A stretch of 64,000 nt of DNA from the NCBI GenBank assembly GCA_029945375.1, contig CM057067.1, positions 1,922,001 to 1,986,000 on the forward strand. Reading direction: 5' to 3'. Below are positions 53,281 to 62,600 of the stretch, piece by piece; position 1 is the first letter of the stretch, and the number at the start of each line of letters is the position of its first letter. The position numbers were made by a program, and so were the translations under genes. The notes under the pieces are model-generated. The model was given only the letters and a program-made list of their open reading frames with translations, was not told the DNA's origin and did no database searches. Source of the stretch: Agaricus subrufescens. Taxonomy: Eukaryota; Basidiomycota; Agaricomycetes; Agaricales; Agaricaceae.

Positions 53281-53407
53281 GAGTTGCCTAATAGGGAGGA
53301 AGGAATAATATAAAACCAGACCGTTTTCTTCTTTTCTCCCTCATTCCAATCTGCCCAACATTGCGCTCACTGCTAAATACGCCCCTCTGCTTGAACTCCT
53401 AGCCAGC

Positions 53408-54331
53408 ATGAACCCCAACACCAACCCAACTGTCCGCACCATTGCCATCCCCGTCGACGAAACCATGCACGCCAAATATATCCAACGCCGACACTCCACC
53501 ATCTCCCAACGCCGCTACCTCCTCAGAATCCTGCATGCCATGGCGCAACTCCGAGAAATAGGAGCCTCCATCATCCAACTAAACAACAACGCTCAGAACA
53601 TCGCAGGAACCGTGATCTCTCCCATCAGGCTGTGTGGAGGAGATGAAGGAATCGTGGCAGAGCACTTCAACAAGGTCCTCTCCAAATTAAACAAAATTGC
53701 CAACACCCATATCGAATTCAATGCCCACTCCATCGCCTGCCACTCCGCCAGAATGCTCGACATCCTGGCTCGAGTTGGATCCACCGAAGAACTTACCGCC
53801 GCAGACGCAATCTGTAAACTCTATCGCCTGGAACCCGAAACTAGACCCAACACCCCACCCGCCGAAGCCATACCCATCCCTGACCCCACCCCTCTACTTA
53901 TCCCTAAACAAGAAGATAACCCCATGGACGAAGACTCCGACAAAGAAAACAAACCCCCGGGATTGGACCGTGTTTCCAATATCTACTCCCCCGAATTAGC
54001 CGAAGAAGCCAAGTGCCTTCACCGTTATCTGAACTTCATCCCACCCGCCACCATGCCTGCCGAAATCAAACCCCCCACCACCTATGCTTTCGCCCACAAC
54101 AATAACCGATACAAGTCCCCTGAAGAAAGAACTGCGTACTGGAACGTTATCCTCACCGTCCTGCTGATGAAGAAAGGAAAAGACGAAACCTTCAAGGGTT
54201 TACCTGCGCGCATCATTGTAGGAGGAAGAGACAACGCCCCCCACTTCATTGGTTTTAACGAGAAAACCGATCGATGGGTCATGGCCGACACCAAGAGGAA
54301 ACTTTTGAACAACCTCTTTGCGCACATCTAA
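53408..54331 (+). CDS. Gypsy2 accessory ORF4, unknown
   Basis: 307 residues, open. The N-terminal ~150 residues look helical and folded (HSTISQRRYLLRILHAMAQL, VAEHFNKVLSKLNKIAN, RMLDILARVGSTEELTAADA). An acidic, Pro-rich linker follows (MDEDSDKENKPPG), then a C-terminal part with YKSPEERTAYWNVILTVLLM and ARIIVGGRDNAPHFIGFNEK then WVMADTKRKLL. A TATA-like ATATAAAAC stands near 53309, about 95 bp before the ATG. No known family recognised. It lies between pol and the polypurine stretch, where envelope-like or regulatory genes sit in other LTR elements, but there is no membrane span, so it is not an envelope protein. Confidence 0.6.
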   Translation: MNPNTNPTVRTIAIPVDETMHAKYIQRRHSTISQRRYLLRILHAMAQLREIGASIIQLNNNAQNIAGTVISPIRLCGGDEGIVAEHFNKVLSKLNKIANTHIEFNAHSIACHSARMLDILARVGSTEELTAADAICKLYRLEPETRPNTPPAEAIPIPDPTPLLIPKQEDNPMDEDSDKENKPPGLDRVSNIYSPELAEEAKCLHRYLNFIPPATMPAEIKPPTTYAFAHNNNRYKSPEERTAYWNVILTVLLMKKGKDETFKGLPARIIVGGRDNAPHFIGFNEKTDRWVMADTKRKLLNNLFAHI

Positions 54332-54356
54332 TTTTGCTTCGATCGGAATCTGAAGC

Positions 54357-54371
54357 CTGAACGGAGGGTGA
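54357..54371 (+). other. Gypsy2 polypurine tract
   Basis: The purine-rich stretch GAACGGAGGGTGA directly precedes the 3' LTR, the expected place for plus-strand priming. Confidence 0.65.
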
Positions 54372-54663
54372 TGTTACGATCTATTTCCGTTATCGTCCCC
54401 TGACCCAGGCCCACATGCCTTCGCTCCACATCCATATGCTCGCTTTGCCTATCTTGTATACTTGTTCTCATTGTTAGTCAGACACCTCGGGCATACTTAC
54501 TCAGCCCGCTTTCTACTTCCATTAATAGGTAGTCGACTCTTCTATAAGTAGCGTAGTTATACTCTGTATTTCCTTACGCTTTACCAACTCGCTATATTCC
54601 CTTATCGCTCTCAAGTCTTTGCCCTAAGTTGCAACCTGAGCTAATCGCTATAAGGTCGTAACA
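54372..54663 (+). repeat. Gypsy2 3' LTR
   Basis: 292 bp, nearly identical to 47826-48116; differences include CTTCTATAAG versus CTACTATAAG. Followed by the target duplicate AATCT. Confidence 0.92.
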
Positions 54664-57200
54664 AATCTTCGGTTTTGTGCCAGAAAATAGGACCTGTGTC
54701 AGGGATAGGAAGTTTGCGTTTACGCCTATCCTTGTTGTCTTCGTCTCGCTTGCGGTACACCTCCTCTCGGTAGGCCGGCCAGCTCAACTCTGATGTGCGT
54801 GATTGCTCCGGTGGTTCGAAGGTGAAAGCGCTTGGATTGTCCATAAGGAATAGGATTAGACCGCGGATTGTGCAGATTCCATCTATCGTATAATGATTAG
54901 CTCTCCTCACGTACCAAGGACAGCAATTCAATATGTGTTCACGGGACTCCGGGAACGGCAGGTCAACCATACCATGACAGCCCACCATTGGCTCACGAGG
55001 GAAGAATCTGGAGCGATACTCCCCAGTTGGTGCGTGATTAGTGATCAAGCGTACGAGACGAGCAAGTAGCTTGGGGTCGTGAGCGGCCGTTACTCCACCG
55101 TGGTTGCGGAGCCAAGGGCCTTGGTTGAGGTGTGTCAGGAGAACACGTGTGTAATCCGTGTCTGGCGGAAGGGAGGCGTCCGGCCTACACCACCCACCTT
55201 CGATGTGACTACAAGGAAAGTTGAAATCTGGAACCCTCGCTTTGAGACGTCCAGGTTTCTTTTGATATAATTCGAGCCAGCCATGTCCCCTAAAACATGA
55301 CCGGTCTCTCGGATCGTCAAAGCCTCTGACCCAGAGAGCTAGGACGTTGGAAGTGGTCCTCTGCTTGGCAAATTCGTGTGATTGCGATTGAGGAAAGGTT
55401 AGAGAGGCGTTGGTGAAGTACCTCTCTTTGGCTGCATTGTGGATCGCCTGATAAACGTGTGCGCGGAGAAAATTGAACTGCCATGCGCTTGTGTCGGGAT
55501 CTGAGGTGGCCCATGACTCGCGATAGCCCTTGACGACGATTTCCACTCCAGGATACTCGTCGACTATAGCTTCAAGTGCGAGGGACAGGGTGATGGACAA
55601 TTGCTTGCCCACCGGTTTGGAGTTGGCAGCGAGGAGGTTGTGAACAATCCTCGGAGACGTAGTGTAAAGGATGATTTTTTCGATGTTCCATCCCTTTTGA
55701 AGTTTGTTGTAGGCCTTTTGTAATGCGCGGTACGCTGACCAGCCCACAATCGTCTCTTGTGTAATGCGCCTTCCAGCAGCAAGAACCTTTGATGATATCG
55801 CTTGACCATTATAGAGGGTGATGAGCGAGATGTGAGAGTGGGATCGTTCGGAAGGGTTGAAATCCGAGTCCCATTTATGGAGGCAGCCCGCCGTGATGAG
55901 GTGGAGGGCGTTGATGTCTCTGGTTGTCGAACCGTTGAGCTCGAGGTGATATTTGTCGTTATCTTCCTTATTGGGGGGAGGAATGATAAATTTAACTTTG
56001 TTTGGGTGTTTATCAACAAATCGTTCACCTGGTTTGATGAATGGCGACAAGGGGTGGATGACCTCGTGAGCGGGATTATCGATGATGGAGTCCAGTGGGG
56101 ATTTCAGCACCTTGCGTCGGCTCTTGGACATGTATTCCAGAGAGTTAGGGTGGAGGGTGGAAAGTTTGGCTTTTCGCCATTCTAGTAGTGAGAGAACGGG
56201 GTGGTGCATGGGTAGCGTTTTTAAACGGTTGATGGATCATTCAAAAAGCTTCTTGATGGATAGATGAAGGGGCATTAAGCCAGCCATGGCTGTAATACCT
56301 CCTAGAGGGGAAGTTCGGAACGCGCCAGTGATCCAGCGAGCTCCTTGATTGTGGGTAAGTCGAAGCATGTTCATGTTGGATTTGAAGCTTCGAGTACCAG
56401 GTTTGTACCAACAGCGTAGTCCGAAGGTTGCTATTGGTTGGACGCACTTCTTCATCGCGATTGCGGCCTGGACATGGGATTCCGCAGTATGCGGTCCCGC
56501 GCAGTGGGGGCATCGGACGCCCTTGGAGCGGCAGATGTCGGAATGGTGACCCCACCTCTGGCACCGAGTGCAGAGGGCAGAGCCGGGCCGGGGGGCAGCG
56601 CCCCGGATTTGACAATTGTGGCTTCCTATGAAGACCTGCTTACCAATGAAGTCCCTGGCGACGTGGCCAGAGACGGTGTCCAAGATGTCCAGCCACGCTA
56701 TGCACGTGTCTGAATGGCGTGATGTCCGCATGAAGCGGACAGAGTGTTTGAGGGCGTGGGATAGGGATAATCCGATGGGGGAATCATTAAGTGCAAGGGT
56801 AAGGGCCTCGCGCTGCGCTGTGAGCCATCGAGCTGGTTCGGTGGGGACAAGGGGTACGTCGATAACCTTAAGGTACGATGTGGATGTGGGGGTGGCGGCC
56901 TGGAGGGGAATAAGACCATTGGGATCAACGAGTCGGCGGATGTGCTTGAGCACAAAGGCAGACTCGGGTTGGGAGAGGACCCGGCTTGCGACAATGTGAA
57001 TGCCGGTGGCAGTGTCCGAAGAGCTTTCTAGAACAACCTCGGACTTGAGGTCGCTTTTGAGTCAGTTATTGCACTCCCGGAGAATCCCGGGGGTGATATT
57101 AATAGCGCAGATGTTAGATCTGGCCGGGGGGGTGATGTGGACGCCTCGTCGAGTGGTGCCATGAGATGTGTGCTTTCCCTTGCGCGCCGGGGCACACTTG

Positions 57201-57474
57201 TGTTAGAGTGCCCCAACAGTCTTGTATATGGACTTAGAGATGGTACGACTTTCTGATCATGTGATATATTAGTAAGCACATGTTGAACTTGTCTGTGAAC
57301 GCTCTAGAAGCCCTTAGGTTCTTAGACTTGTTCACAGGTGAGTATAGAGTTCTGTATATTCATAGATAGCTTCTTAGACTTGTTCACAGGATTTCTCAAT
57401 CAATTCTTATCCGATTCACTCGTGACTACCACTGTTAGAACCGTCTCCGCACGCGCTACCTTCTACGTCTGACA
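57201..57474 (+). repeat. Copia2 5' LTR
   Basis: 274 bp, TGTTAGAGTGCCCC...GTCTGACA. Contains CTTAGACTTGTTCACAGG twice plus an inverted partner (CTGTGAACG...CTAGAAG), forming an imperfect hairpin as in Copia1. Its start also matches the inner start of the Copia3 LTR. Confidence 0.88.
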
Positions 57475-57489
57475 GGTTATGGGCCCTGG
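57475..57489 (+). other. Copia2 primer binding site
   Basis: GGTTATGGGCCCTGG follows the LTR directly. It is complementary, with about two mismatches, to the anticodon stem-loop side of initiator tRNA-Met, the primer type used by Drosophila copia. Confidence 0.65.
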
Positions 57490-58376
57490 CTTCTAACTAC
57501 TGGAAAAACGAGTTTTTCATTCACAACTTCATTCATTCTCCTCTCCTTCTCTACTTCCTCAAATCTATTTCGCTTCCCCTGCTCTCAAATCAACTCCGAT
57601 GGCTTCCGGATCGCCAACGTTTGCGAAACTCACTGGAGAGAACTATACGACGTGGTCTGGAGAGATGGAGGCATGGCTGCAAGCTTCTGGGCTATGGAGA
57701 ATCATCTCTGGCAAGCAGAAGTCCCCCACTGTGTCCTCCCCTGTTACCCAGGCTGAAGCAGACGCTCTGGACGCTTTTGAGGCTCGTTGTGACAAGGCAG
57801 CTGGCTGGCTATTCTTGATGGTTGAAGAGGAGCAGAGGGTACACTTTAATGGCATCCAGGACGACCCCGTGAAGATGTGGGAGGCTCTGGAGGCTGTACA
57901 CAGGCAGAAGAAGGCTGGAATGCGATTTAATGCTTATGATGAGCTGTTCAGCATCCGAAAACTCGAGGAGGAGTCTCTCCAATCGCTTATCAACAGGGTA
58001 GAAGGCTGCAAACGTCGAATTAAAGAGCTCAGACCCACTTCCTTCACTCTGGAGATGCTAGATGATGAGCTGGCATCTATGGCCCTCATTAGAGCACTCC
58101 CAGACGACTATTCCGCCTTCTCCTCGTCTCTTTTGCTTATGGACAAGCTGGACAAGGCCACCATTTATCAGGCCTTTGTCACAGAGGATATTCAACGCAA
58201 AAAACGCGCTGGGGACGCTTTGGGAGGCTCCCAGGCTCTAGCTGCTCGCTCTGGCTTCAAAAACGCGTCAGTGAGCTGCAATTTCTGTGGGAGGCTGGGT
58301 CACAAGGTGGAGACGTGTAGGGCGTTCGAAAACGCGAGAAAACGCGCTCAGGAGGATGCCCAGAAGCCTAGAACTC

Positions 58377-60460
58377 TTTTTTTTTTTTTTTTTTTTTTTT
58401 TGTATCAATGGGATGTATTTCAACATCGACCTCATACGTGGGGTGCCATGACGCGTACCCCCCCCTTTACGTACACCTGGGAGCTACCTACAAGTACATA
58501 ACTAATTTAAGGACGAACGCCGATAGAAATGGACTATGAATCAAAGAAAAGGCGGACACGCTAACGCCGAAGTCCGTCGATACACGAAGATAAAATGAGC
58601 AGATAGCTAAAAATACACATACCCGCGGAGATTAAATCTTACGCACAGGGAACTGCCGCTTGAGCCAATCCCTGTCGAAGCGATGAGACCAGAAGGGACA
58701 AGCCTTCCGATCGGTTGCCGAATGGTCGCGCTTTTCCCGCTTGGAAGCGGTACAGTTCACGCAATGTCGCTTCTCGACCGAAGTCGGAGCGACCATAGTA
58801 GAGTGGTTGACCTCGCGATGAGGCCCCCCGCAAAGAGGACAGCGCACGCCTTCACGACGGCACTGAGAGTGATGGTGACCCCACCTGTAACAGCGAGTGC
58901 ACAGGACAGAGCCAGAATGGGGGCGGGCACCAGCGATCCTGCAGTTGACGCCGGAAATGCAAATGGATTGTCCGATAAACCGCTTCGCAACGGTACCGGC
59001 CAGTGAGTCCTTGATGTCGATCCATGCAATACATGAATCGGAGTGAGGGGACGTCCGCATAATGCGGATGTTGGTGATGATTTCGGCAAGGGAAGCCCCT
59101 ACCGGCGAAGAAGAGACGGCGTCATGGATAACACCGCCGGTCGGAGTAACCCAATCCTTGGATTTAGGATCGGTGATCGGAATATCCACTATCTTTAGAT
59201 AAGATGTGGAGTGAGGGGGGGTCGTGGTAATGGGAGCACCAGGTGGAGCATCGAAGTCCCTTCGCACATGTTTCAGCACGAAGTCACATTCGGCTTGTGT
59301 GGGGACGCGGGTAGTATGGAGGTAGACTCCATTCCCGTGGTCCTCTGCAGACGTGATCGCAAGGTCGGTGATCTTGAGATCGGATATGATCTTGTCGTTG
59401 TAGTTGGTTATACGCGCGTTGTGAAATCGACCGGCAGAGAGAGTCATCTTGCCACTCGGTTTGATAATGATACCACGGCGGGAGGGGCCATGGATAGTGT
59501 GTTTGCCCTGGCGTTGGCGACGCTTGGGCTTTGGAGCAGAAACTGACACAGCGGGAGCCTCCGAAGGAGGCGGCTGCTTAGAGAGACGAGGCGGTGCACT
59601 ATCGGCTTTCGCCGGAGCACTCGGCTTCGCAGGGGTAGGAGTGGGAGGAGCAGTGCGCATCCTCTTGACTTGTGGCTTAGGTACCGGCCTAGGGCCGGTT
59701 CCTGAAGTGCCGGGGGGTAAAGGAGCAAACGCCGCACCAGAGCGCGGCAGGCTATCCAGCAGGTCCTTGACAGTGAATCCGCCATGGACTTCAAGAGCGA
59801 GGGTGGCAGGGTCGCGAAGCATTACCTGCAGAGAAGTGAGAATCATGCCGATAAAGCGAGGGGCATCGGCATGAGACGCGTTAAGCTCAGAGGTATACAT
59901 CTCTAGAGCTGCAAAGAAGGCATCCGTTTGGGATGTGGTGGGAGGGGTGAGAGAGCGCTCGGGAGCTTGTGGCTCAGGCGCAGGGACAGGGATACGAGCA
60001 GGCGATTCGCTCGTAAGCATGGCGGAAGGAGTGGGAGACGGCTGTTCAGGCCGTTTGCCTAAAAGTTGCTGCAGGAGAAGTCCTGAAGCAGGAGGGGGGG
60101 TTTGGAGTGCTGACTTGATTTCAGCAGGGGGAAGGAGGGTACCAGGTTCAGAGGCCGAGGACCCAGATGCTTGAGCAGGAGTATGGCCAACGTATTTGCT
60201 GGCAGGGTTCATAATTGAGCCGACAAAGAAGGCGGGCTCGAGAGAGGTGCGAGGCTGGCCTGGGGCATCCCAGTCCGAGTCCTCATCAATACGGCTCTCC
60301 ACCACGGGGGTACCCTCTGGTGGAGGTTGTTGAGACTGACGACGGGCAAGATTGCCCTTGCGCTTAGGAGGCATGGATGAAATGTATTCCCTACTATTGC
60401 AGCTAAACCACCGAGGCTTCCAAAAGAGGAAGGTAGTGGTAAGAGGTCAAGGAAGGAATG
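58377..60460 (-). mobile_element. E4: full-length ORF1-only LINE derivative in Copia2
   Basis: 2,084 bp flanked by AGAAGCCTAGAACTC (58362-58376 and 60461-60475). On the element strand it begins at 60460 with TTCCTTCCTTGACCTC then the hairpin block, and ends TTGAAATACATCCCATTGATAC plus poly(A). One ORF fills it; there is no reverse transcriptase. Confidence 0.9.
58632..60374 (-). CDS. E4 ORF1-type zinc-knuckle protein
   Basis: 580 residues, fully open. Basic start MPPKRKGNLARRQSQQPPPE, a Pro/Ser linker, then a helical region (DAFFAALEMYTSELNASHAD). The conserved KHTIHGPSRRGIIIKPSGK block follows. The RNA-binding-like domain has VLKHVRRDFD, SYLKIVDIPI and IMRTSPHSDSCIAWIDIKDS. The C-terminal Cys/His clusters are CTRCYRWGHHHSQC, CPLCGGPHREVNH and CVNC..H..C, ending RFDRDWLKRQFPVRK. 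A third subfamily besides E1/E2 and E3, with the same order of parts. Confidence 0.82.
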   Translation of the reverse strand: MPPKRKGNLARRQSQQPPPEGTPVVESRIDEDSDWDAPGQPRTSLEPAFFVGSIMNPASKYVGHTPAQASGSSASEPGTLLPPAEIKSALQTPPPASGLLLQQLLGKRPEQPSPTPSAMLTSESPARIPVPAPEPQAPERSLTPPTTSQTDAFFAALEMYTSELNASHADAPRFIGMILTSLQVMLRDPATLALEVHGGFTVKDLLDSLPRSGAAFAPLPPGTSGTGPRPVPKPQVKRMRTAPPTPTPAKPSAPAKADSAPPRLSKQPPPSEAPAVSVSAPKPKRRQRQGKHTIHGPSRRGIIIKPSGKMTLSAGRFHNARITNYNDKIISDLKITDLAITSAEDHGNGVYLHTTRVPTQAECDFVLKHVRRDFDAPPGAPITTTPPHSTSYLKIVDIPITDPKSKDWVTPTGGVIHDAVSSSPVGASLAEIITNIRIMRTSPHSDSCIAWIDIKDSLAGTVAKRFIGQSICISGVNCRIAGARPHSGSVLCTRCYRWGHHHSQCRREGVRCPLCGGPHREVNHSTMVAPTSVEKRHCVNCTASKREKRDHSATDRKACPFWSHRFDRDWLKRQFPVRKI

Positions 60461-61145
60461 AGAAGCCTAGAACTCGCGGAAATAAGGCTAACAAGGCTCA
60501 GGACGCTTCAAATGACGCCTCAGGCTCTGCAGCAAGCTCCTCTTCGAGTCCTAGCCCCGAAAAAGCGCAGAGAGTCCGTGAATCTGCTGGAAATGCAAGT
60601 GCCTCACATCCCTCCCCTTCCCCTTCGCTTTCTACGCCTCTACAGCTCGATGCTGACTTCCATTGGCTTGCAGACACTGGGGCCACTTCTCATATGACCC
60701 CACATTGTCACTGGTTCAAGAACTACTCCCCCAATCGCATTCCCATCCGATTAGCTGATAATTCAGTGGTATACTCTGCGGGGATAGGTTCTGTGGTGTT
60801 TAGACCAGTTGTTAATGGAAAGGAGGCTAGAGCGGTCGAGTTTTCGAGGGTACTACATGTTCCTGACCTCAGGAGTAATCTGCTGTCCTGTTTATACCTT
60901 GCTCAGCACAAGGGCTTCAATATCACCATTTCTGCTCGCTCTATCGCTTTCCAGTGCAAGGGAACAACGCTTTTTACGGCCTCTATTCACTCCAACAACT
61001 CTGCTGAGCTAGATGGCTCTACAATCACTTCCGAGGCCGCTTTTGCTGTTTCTACACTGCCAGCTGACCTCTCCCTGTGGCATCGTCGCTTCATTCATCA
61101 CAATTATGCTGATGTGAAGTCTATGTTGAGTAAGGACCTTGTTAC

Positions 61146-61443
61146 TGTCGAAGGTAGAACGTAGCGCGTGCGGAGACGGTTCTAACGGTGGTAGTTACGA
61201 GTGAATCGGATAAGAATTGATTAAGCAATCCTGTGAACAAGTCTAAGAAGCTATCTATGAATATACAGAACTCTATACTCACCTGTGAACAAGTATAAGA
61301 AGCTAAAGGCTTCTAGAGCGTTCACAGACAAGTTCAACATGTGCTTACTAATATATCACATGATCAGAAAGTCGTACCATCTCTAAGTCCATATACAAGA
61401 CTGTTGGGGCACTCTAACACAAGACTGCTGGGGCAGTCTAACA
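61146..61443 (-). repeat. Copia3 3' LTR
   Basis: 298 bp. On the element strand it begins TGTTAGACTGCCCCAGCAG and after 24 bases restarts TGTTAGAGTGCCCCAACAG, so the first 24 bases occur twice. It then follows the Copia2 LTR closely and ends ACCTTCGACA. Confidence 0.85.
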
Positions 61444-61469
61444 CACCCCCTTGATCCAACCAGTCCATA

Positions 61470-62600
61470 CTACTGTCCAAGTCCCAACAACGGCACAGCA
61501 AAGTCAACAACCTTTAGTGATACAGCCTTAGTTAGGATGTCCGCAACTTGCTGATCAGTAGACACATAGAGAGGATCAATGACTCCATCTTCTACAGCCT
61601 CGCGGAGCCAATAAAAGCGAAGATCTAGGTGTTTCATGCGTCCGTGGTGCTCAGGATTCTTGGCTACACTGATCCCAGACTTGTTATCCACGAAAAGCGT
61701 TGAGGGAAGTGTCTGGTGATAGCCAAACTCAGTCAGGATGTTCCTAGTCCACTTGATCTCCTTTCCAGCCTCGACGGCAGCAACAAATTCAGCCTCAGTG
61801 CTCGAGAGAGTCACAAAGGGCTGACGCTTTGAGGACCATCCTACAGCAGCCCCAGACACTAGAGTCACATAACCACCTGTAGCTCGACCTGTGGCCTTGC
61901 AGCCACCATGGGAAGCGTCAGAATAGGTGGTAAACAGCTCTCCGGAGTCACTACCTCGGTAGACAAGCTGGTAGTGCAGTGTGCCCTTCAAATAGCAAAG
62001 TAAATGCTTTACAGCAAGCCAATGGGCAGGAGCAGGATTGTGATTGAATCTCCCAAGGTAGGAGACTGCATAGGCAATGTCGGGACGAGTCATGGTGGCT
62101 AGATACTGCAGGGCACCTACAGCAGAGAGATAAGGAACTGACTTCATCTCAGCCTGCTCCTCAAGAGAAGGAACAATGTCTGAGAGCTCAGATCCAGGAG
62201 GTAGAGGGGTGGAAAGGGAGTTAGAATCGTCCATATTGAACCGTTCTAGGAGCTCCTTGATGTAGTGCTCTTGGGAGAGGGAGATGGAACGCTTAGAGCG
62301 ATCCTGCTTCACCTGAATGCCCAGCAGAAGTGTGGTGGAGCCTAGATCTCGCAGTTTGAAGTGCCTAGACAGCTCCGAGACAGCAGAGGCCATAGCTGCA
62401 TCGCTTTTAGAGACTAGGGTAATGTCATCAATGAAGACAGGCACTATGACCTTAATGTCTCCCTTGGAATAGATGTAAATGGAGTTGTCGGAGCGAAGTC
62501 TGGAGTAGCCAATACCCTCTAGAACACCTCGGAGCTTCTTACTCCACTGTCTGGCAGCCTGCTTGAGGCCATAAAGCGATTTACGGAGCCTGAAGACCAT
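61470..62600 (-). CDS. Copia3 Pol C-terminal part: RT and RNase H (partial)
   Basis: 376 residues open to a stop at 61470. Copia RT blocks: FRLRKSLYGLKQAARQWSKK, VPVFIDDITLVS with the catalytic DD, LLGIQVKQDR, YLSAVGALQYLATMTRPDIA, GYVTLVSGAAVGWSSKRQ, TLSSTEAEFVAAVEAGKE and HLDLRFYWLREAVEDGVI, ending with VADILTKAVS (RNase H with DED-type residues). The 5' part, with integrase and RT fingers, is cut off by E5, so it is incomplete here. Confidence 0.9.
   Translation of the reverse strand: MVFRLRKSLYGLKQAARQWSKKLRGVLEGIGYSRLRSDNSIYIYSKGDIKVIVPVFIDDITLVSKSDAAMASAVSELSRHFKLRDLGSTTLLLGIQVKQDRSKRSISLSQEHYIKELLERFNMDDSNSLSTPLPPGSELSDIVPSLEEQAEMKSVPYLSAVGALQYLATMTRPDIAYAVSYLGRFNHNPAPAHWLAVKHLLCYLKGTLHYQLVYRGSDSGELFTTYSDASHGGCKATGRATGGYVTLVSGAAVGWSSKRQPFVTLSSTEAEFVAAVEAGKEIKWTRNILTEFGYHQTLPSTLFVDNKSGISVAKNPEHHGRMKHLDLRFYWLREAVEDGVIDPLYVSTDQQVADILTKAVSLKVVDFAVPLLGLGQ

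Larger units (their letters stand above)
47826..54663 (+). mobile_element. Gypsy2: chromovirus (Ty3/Gypsy with chromodomain), 6.84 kb
   Basis: LTRs at 47826-48116 and 54372-54663, both TGTTACGATC...GTCGTAACA, with the 5-bp duplication AATCT on each side (47821-47825 and 54664-54668). Internal order is self-priming site, gag, pol (protease-RT-RNaseH-integrase-chromodomain), two extra ORFs, polypurine stretch. Inserted in LINE copy 2. The LTRs differ at few positions, so the insertion is young although pol is already broken. Confidence 0.93.
47393..56446 (-). mobile_element. LINE copy 2: 5'-truncated RT LINE, split by Gypsy2
   Basis: The element strand runs from 56446 to 54669 and from 47820 to 47393, ending in AAATGCCATTGATAC plus poly(A). 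The 16-bp duplication CTTCTTCATCGCGATT (47377-47392 and 56447-56462) proves one insertion event. 5' truncation at the CVQPIATFGLR block is the usual LINE outcome of incomplete reverse transcription. Confidence 0.88.
47500..56446 (-). pseudogene. LINE copy 2 ORF2 C-terminal fragment
   Basis: It reads CVQPIATFGLRCWYKPGTRS, then after a frame break near 56210-56240 a long open part (56209-54669: ERRKAKLSTLHPNSLEYM-like through REHILNCCPWYVRR and GPIFWHKTED). It is cut by Gypsy2 and finishes at 47820-47500 with FEADEWAGFDFEKMTL. About 90% alike by eye to LINE fragment 1. Neither copy contains the catalytic RT residues. Confidence 0.82.
46798..57200 (-). mobile_element. E6: ORF1-only type element split by LINE copy 2 and Gypsy2, cut by Copia2
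   Basis: The poly(T) at 46798-46822 followed by ATAATCAGTGGCACCTC is the 3' end. E6 sequence occupies 46798-47392 and 56447-57200. Between them lies LINE copy 2, flanked by CTTCTTCATCGCGATT on both sides. At 57200 the ORF1 reading stops against the TGTTAGAG start of Copia2. Because no flank duplication matching 46790-46797 follows, the rest of E6 probably lies beyond the window, on the far side of Copia2. Confidence 0.75.
47233..57200 (-). pseudogene. E6 ORF1-type protein fragments
   Basis: C-terminal fragment 47392-47233 encodes the last Cys/His cluster and a DWLKRQFPSRK-like end. The central part lies at 57200-56463 (KHTSHG block, VLKHIRRLVDP, SYLKVIDVPLVP, CTRCQRWGHHSDIC, CPHCAGPHTAESH). 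A TGA interrupts near 57062. LINE copy 2 cuts the gene between the second and third Cys/His clusters. At the junction near 56446 the reading continues by chance into LINE ORF2 sequence. Confidence 0.75.
57201..61145 (+). mobile_element. Copia2: Ty1/Copia retrotransposon split by E4 and interrupted by Copia3
   Basis: The 5' LTR (57201-57474), copia-type primer site, and gag-protease (57599-58376, resuming at 60476 and running to 61145) are visible. Copia3 cuts it in the pre-integrase region. The remaining pol and 3' LTR are beyond the window. Left flank is the E6 ORF1. Confidence 0.85.
57599..61145 (+). pseudogene. Copia2 Gag-protease, interrupted by E4 and Copia3
   Basis: Part one, 57599-58376: gag (MASGSPTFAKLTGENYTTWS, AYDELFSIRKLEEESLQSLI, ALIRALPDDYSAF) with the zinc knuckle CNFCGRLGHKVETC. 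Part two from 60476: Lys/Ser-rich linker, protease HWLADTGATSHMTP, VLHVPDLRSNLLSCLYLAQ, and pre-integrase LSLWHRRFIHHNYADVKSML, then the Copia3 insertion at 61146. Apart from the insertions the frame is open, so Copia2 was intact when it was hit. Confidence 0.88.
61146..62600 (-). mobile_element. Copia3: 3' half of a Copia element, opposite to Copia2
   Basis: The element strand runs right to left: the RT-RNaseH end of pol (62600-61470), purine stretch AAGGGGGTG next to the LTR, and 3' LTR (61443-61146). It interrupts Copia2 and is itself interrupted at 62601 by E5. The rest lies beyond the window. Confidence 0.88.

Noticed and set aside
53408..54331. Gypsy2 ORF4 as an envelope gene
   Set aside because: No signal peptide or membrane-spanning segment is visible.
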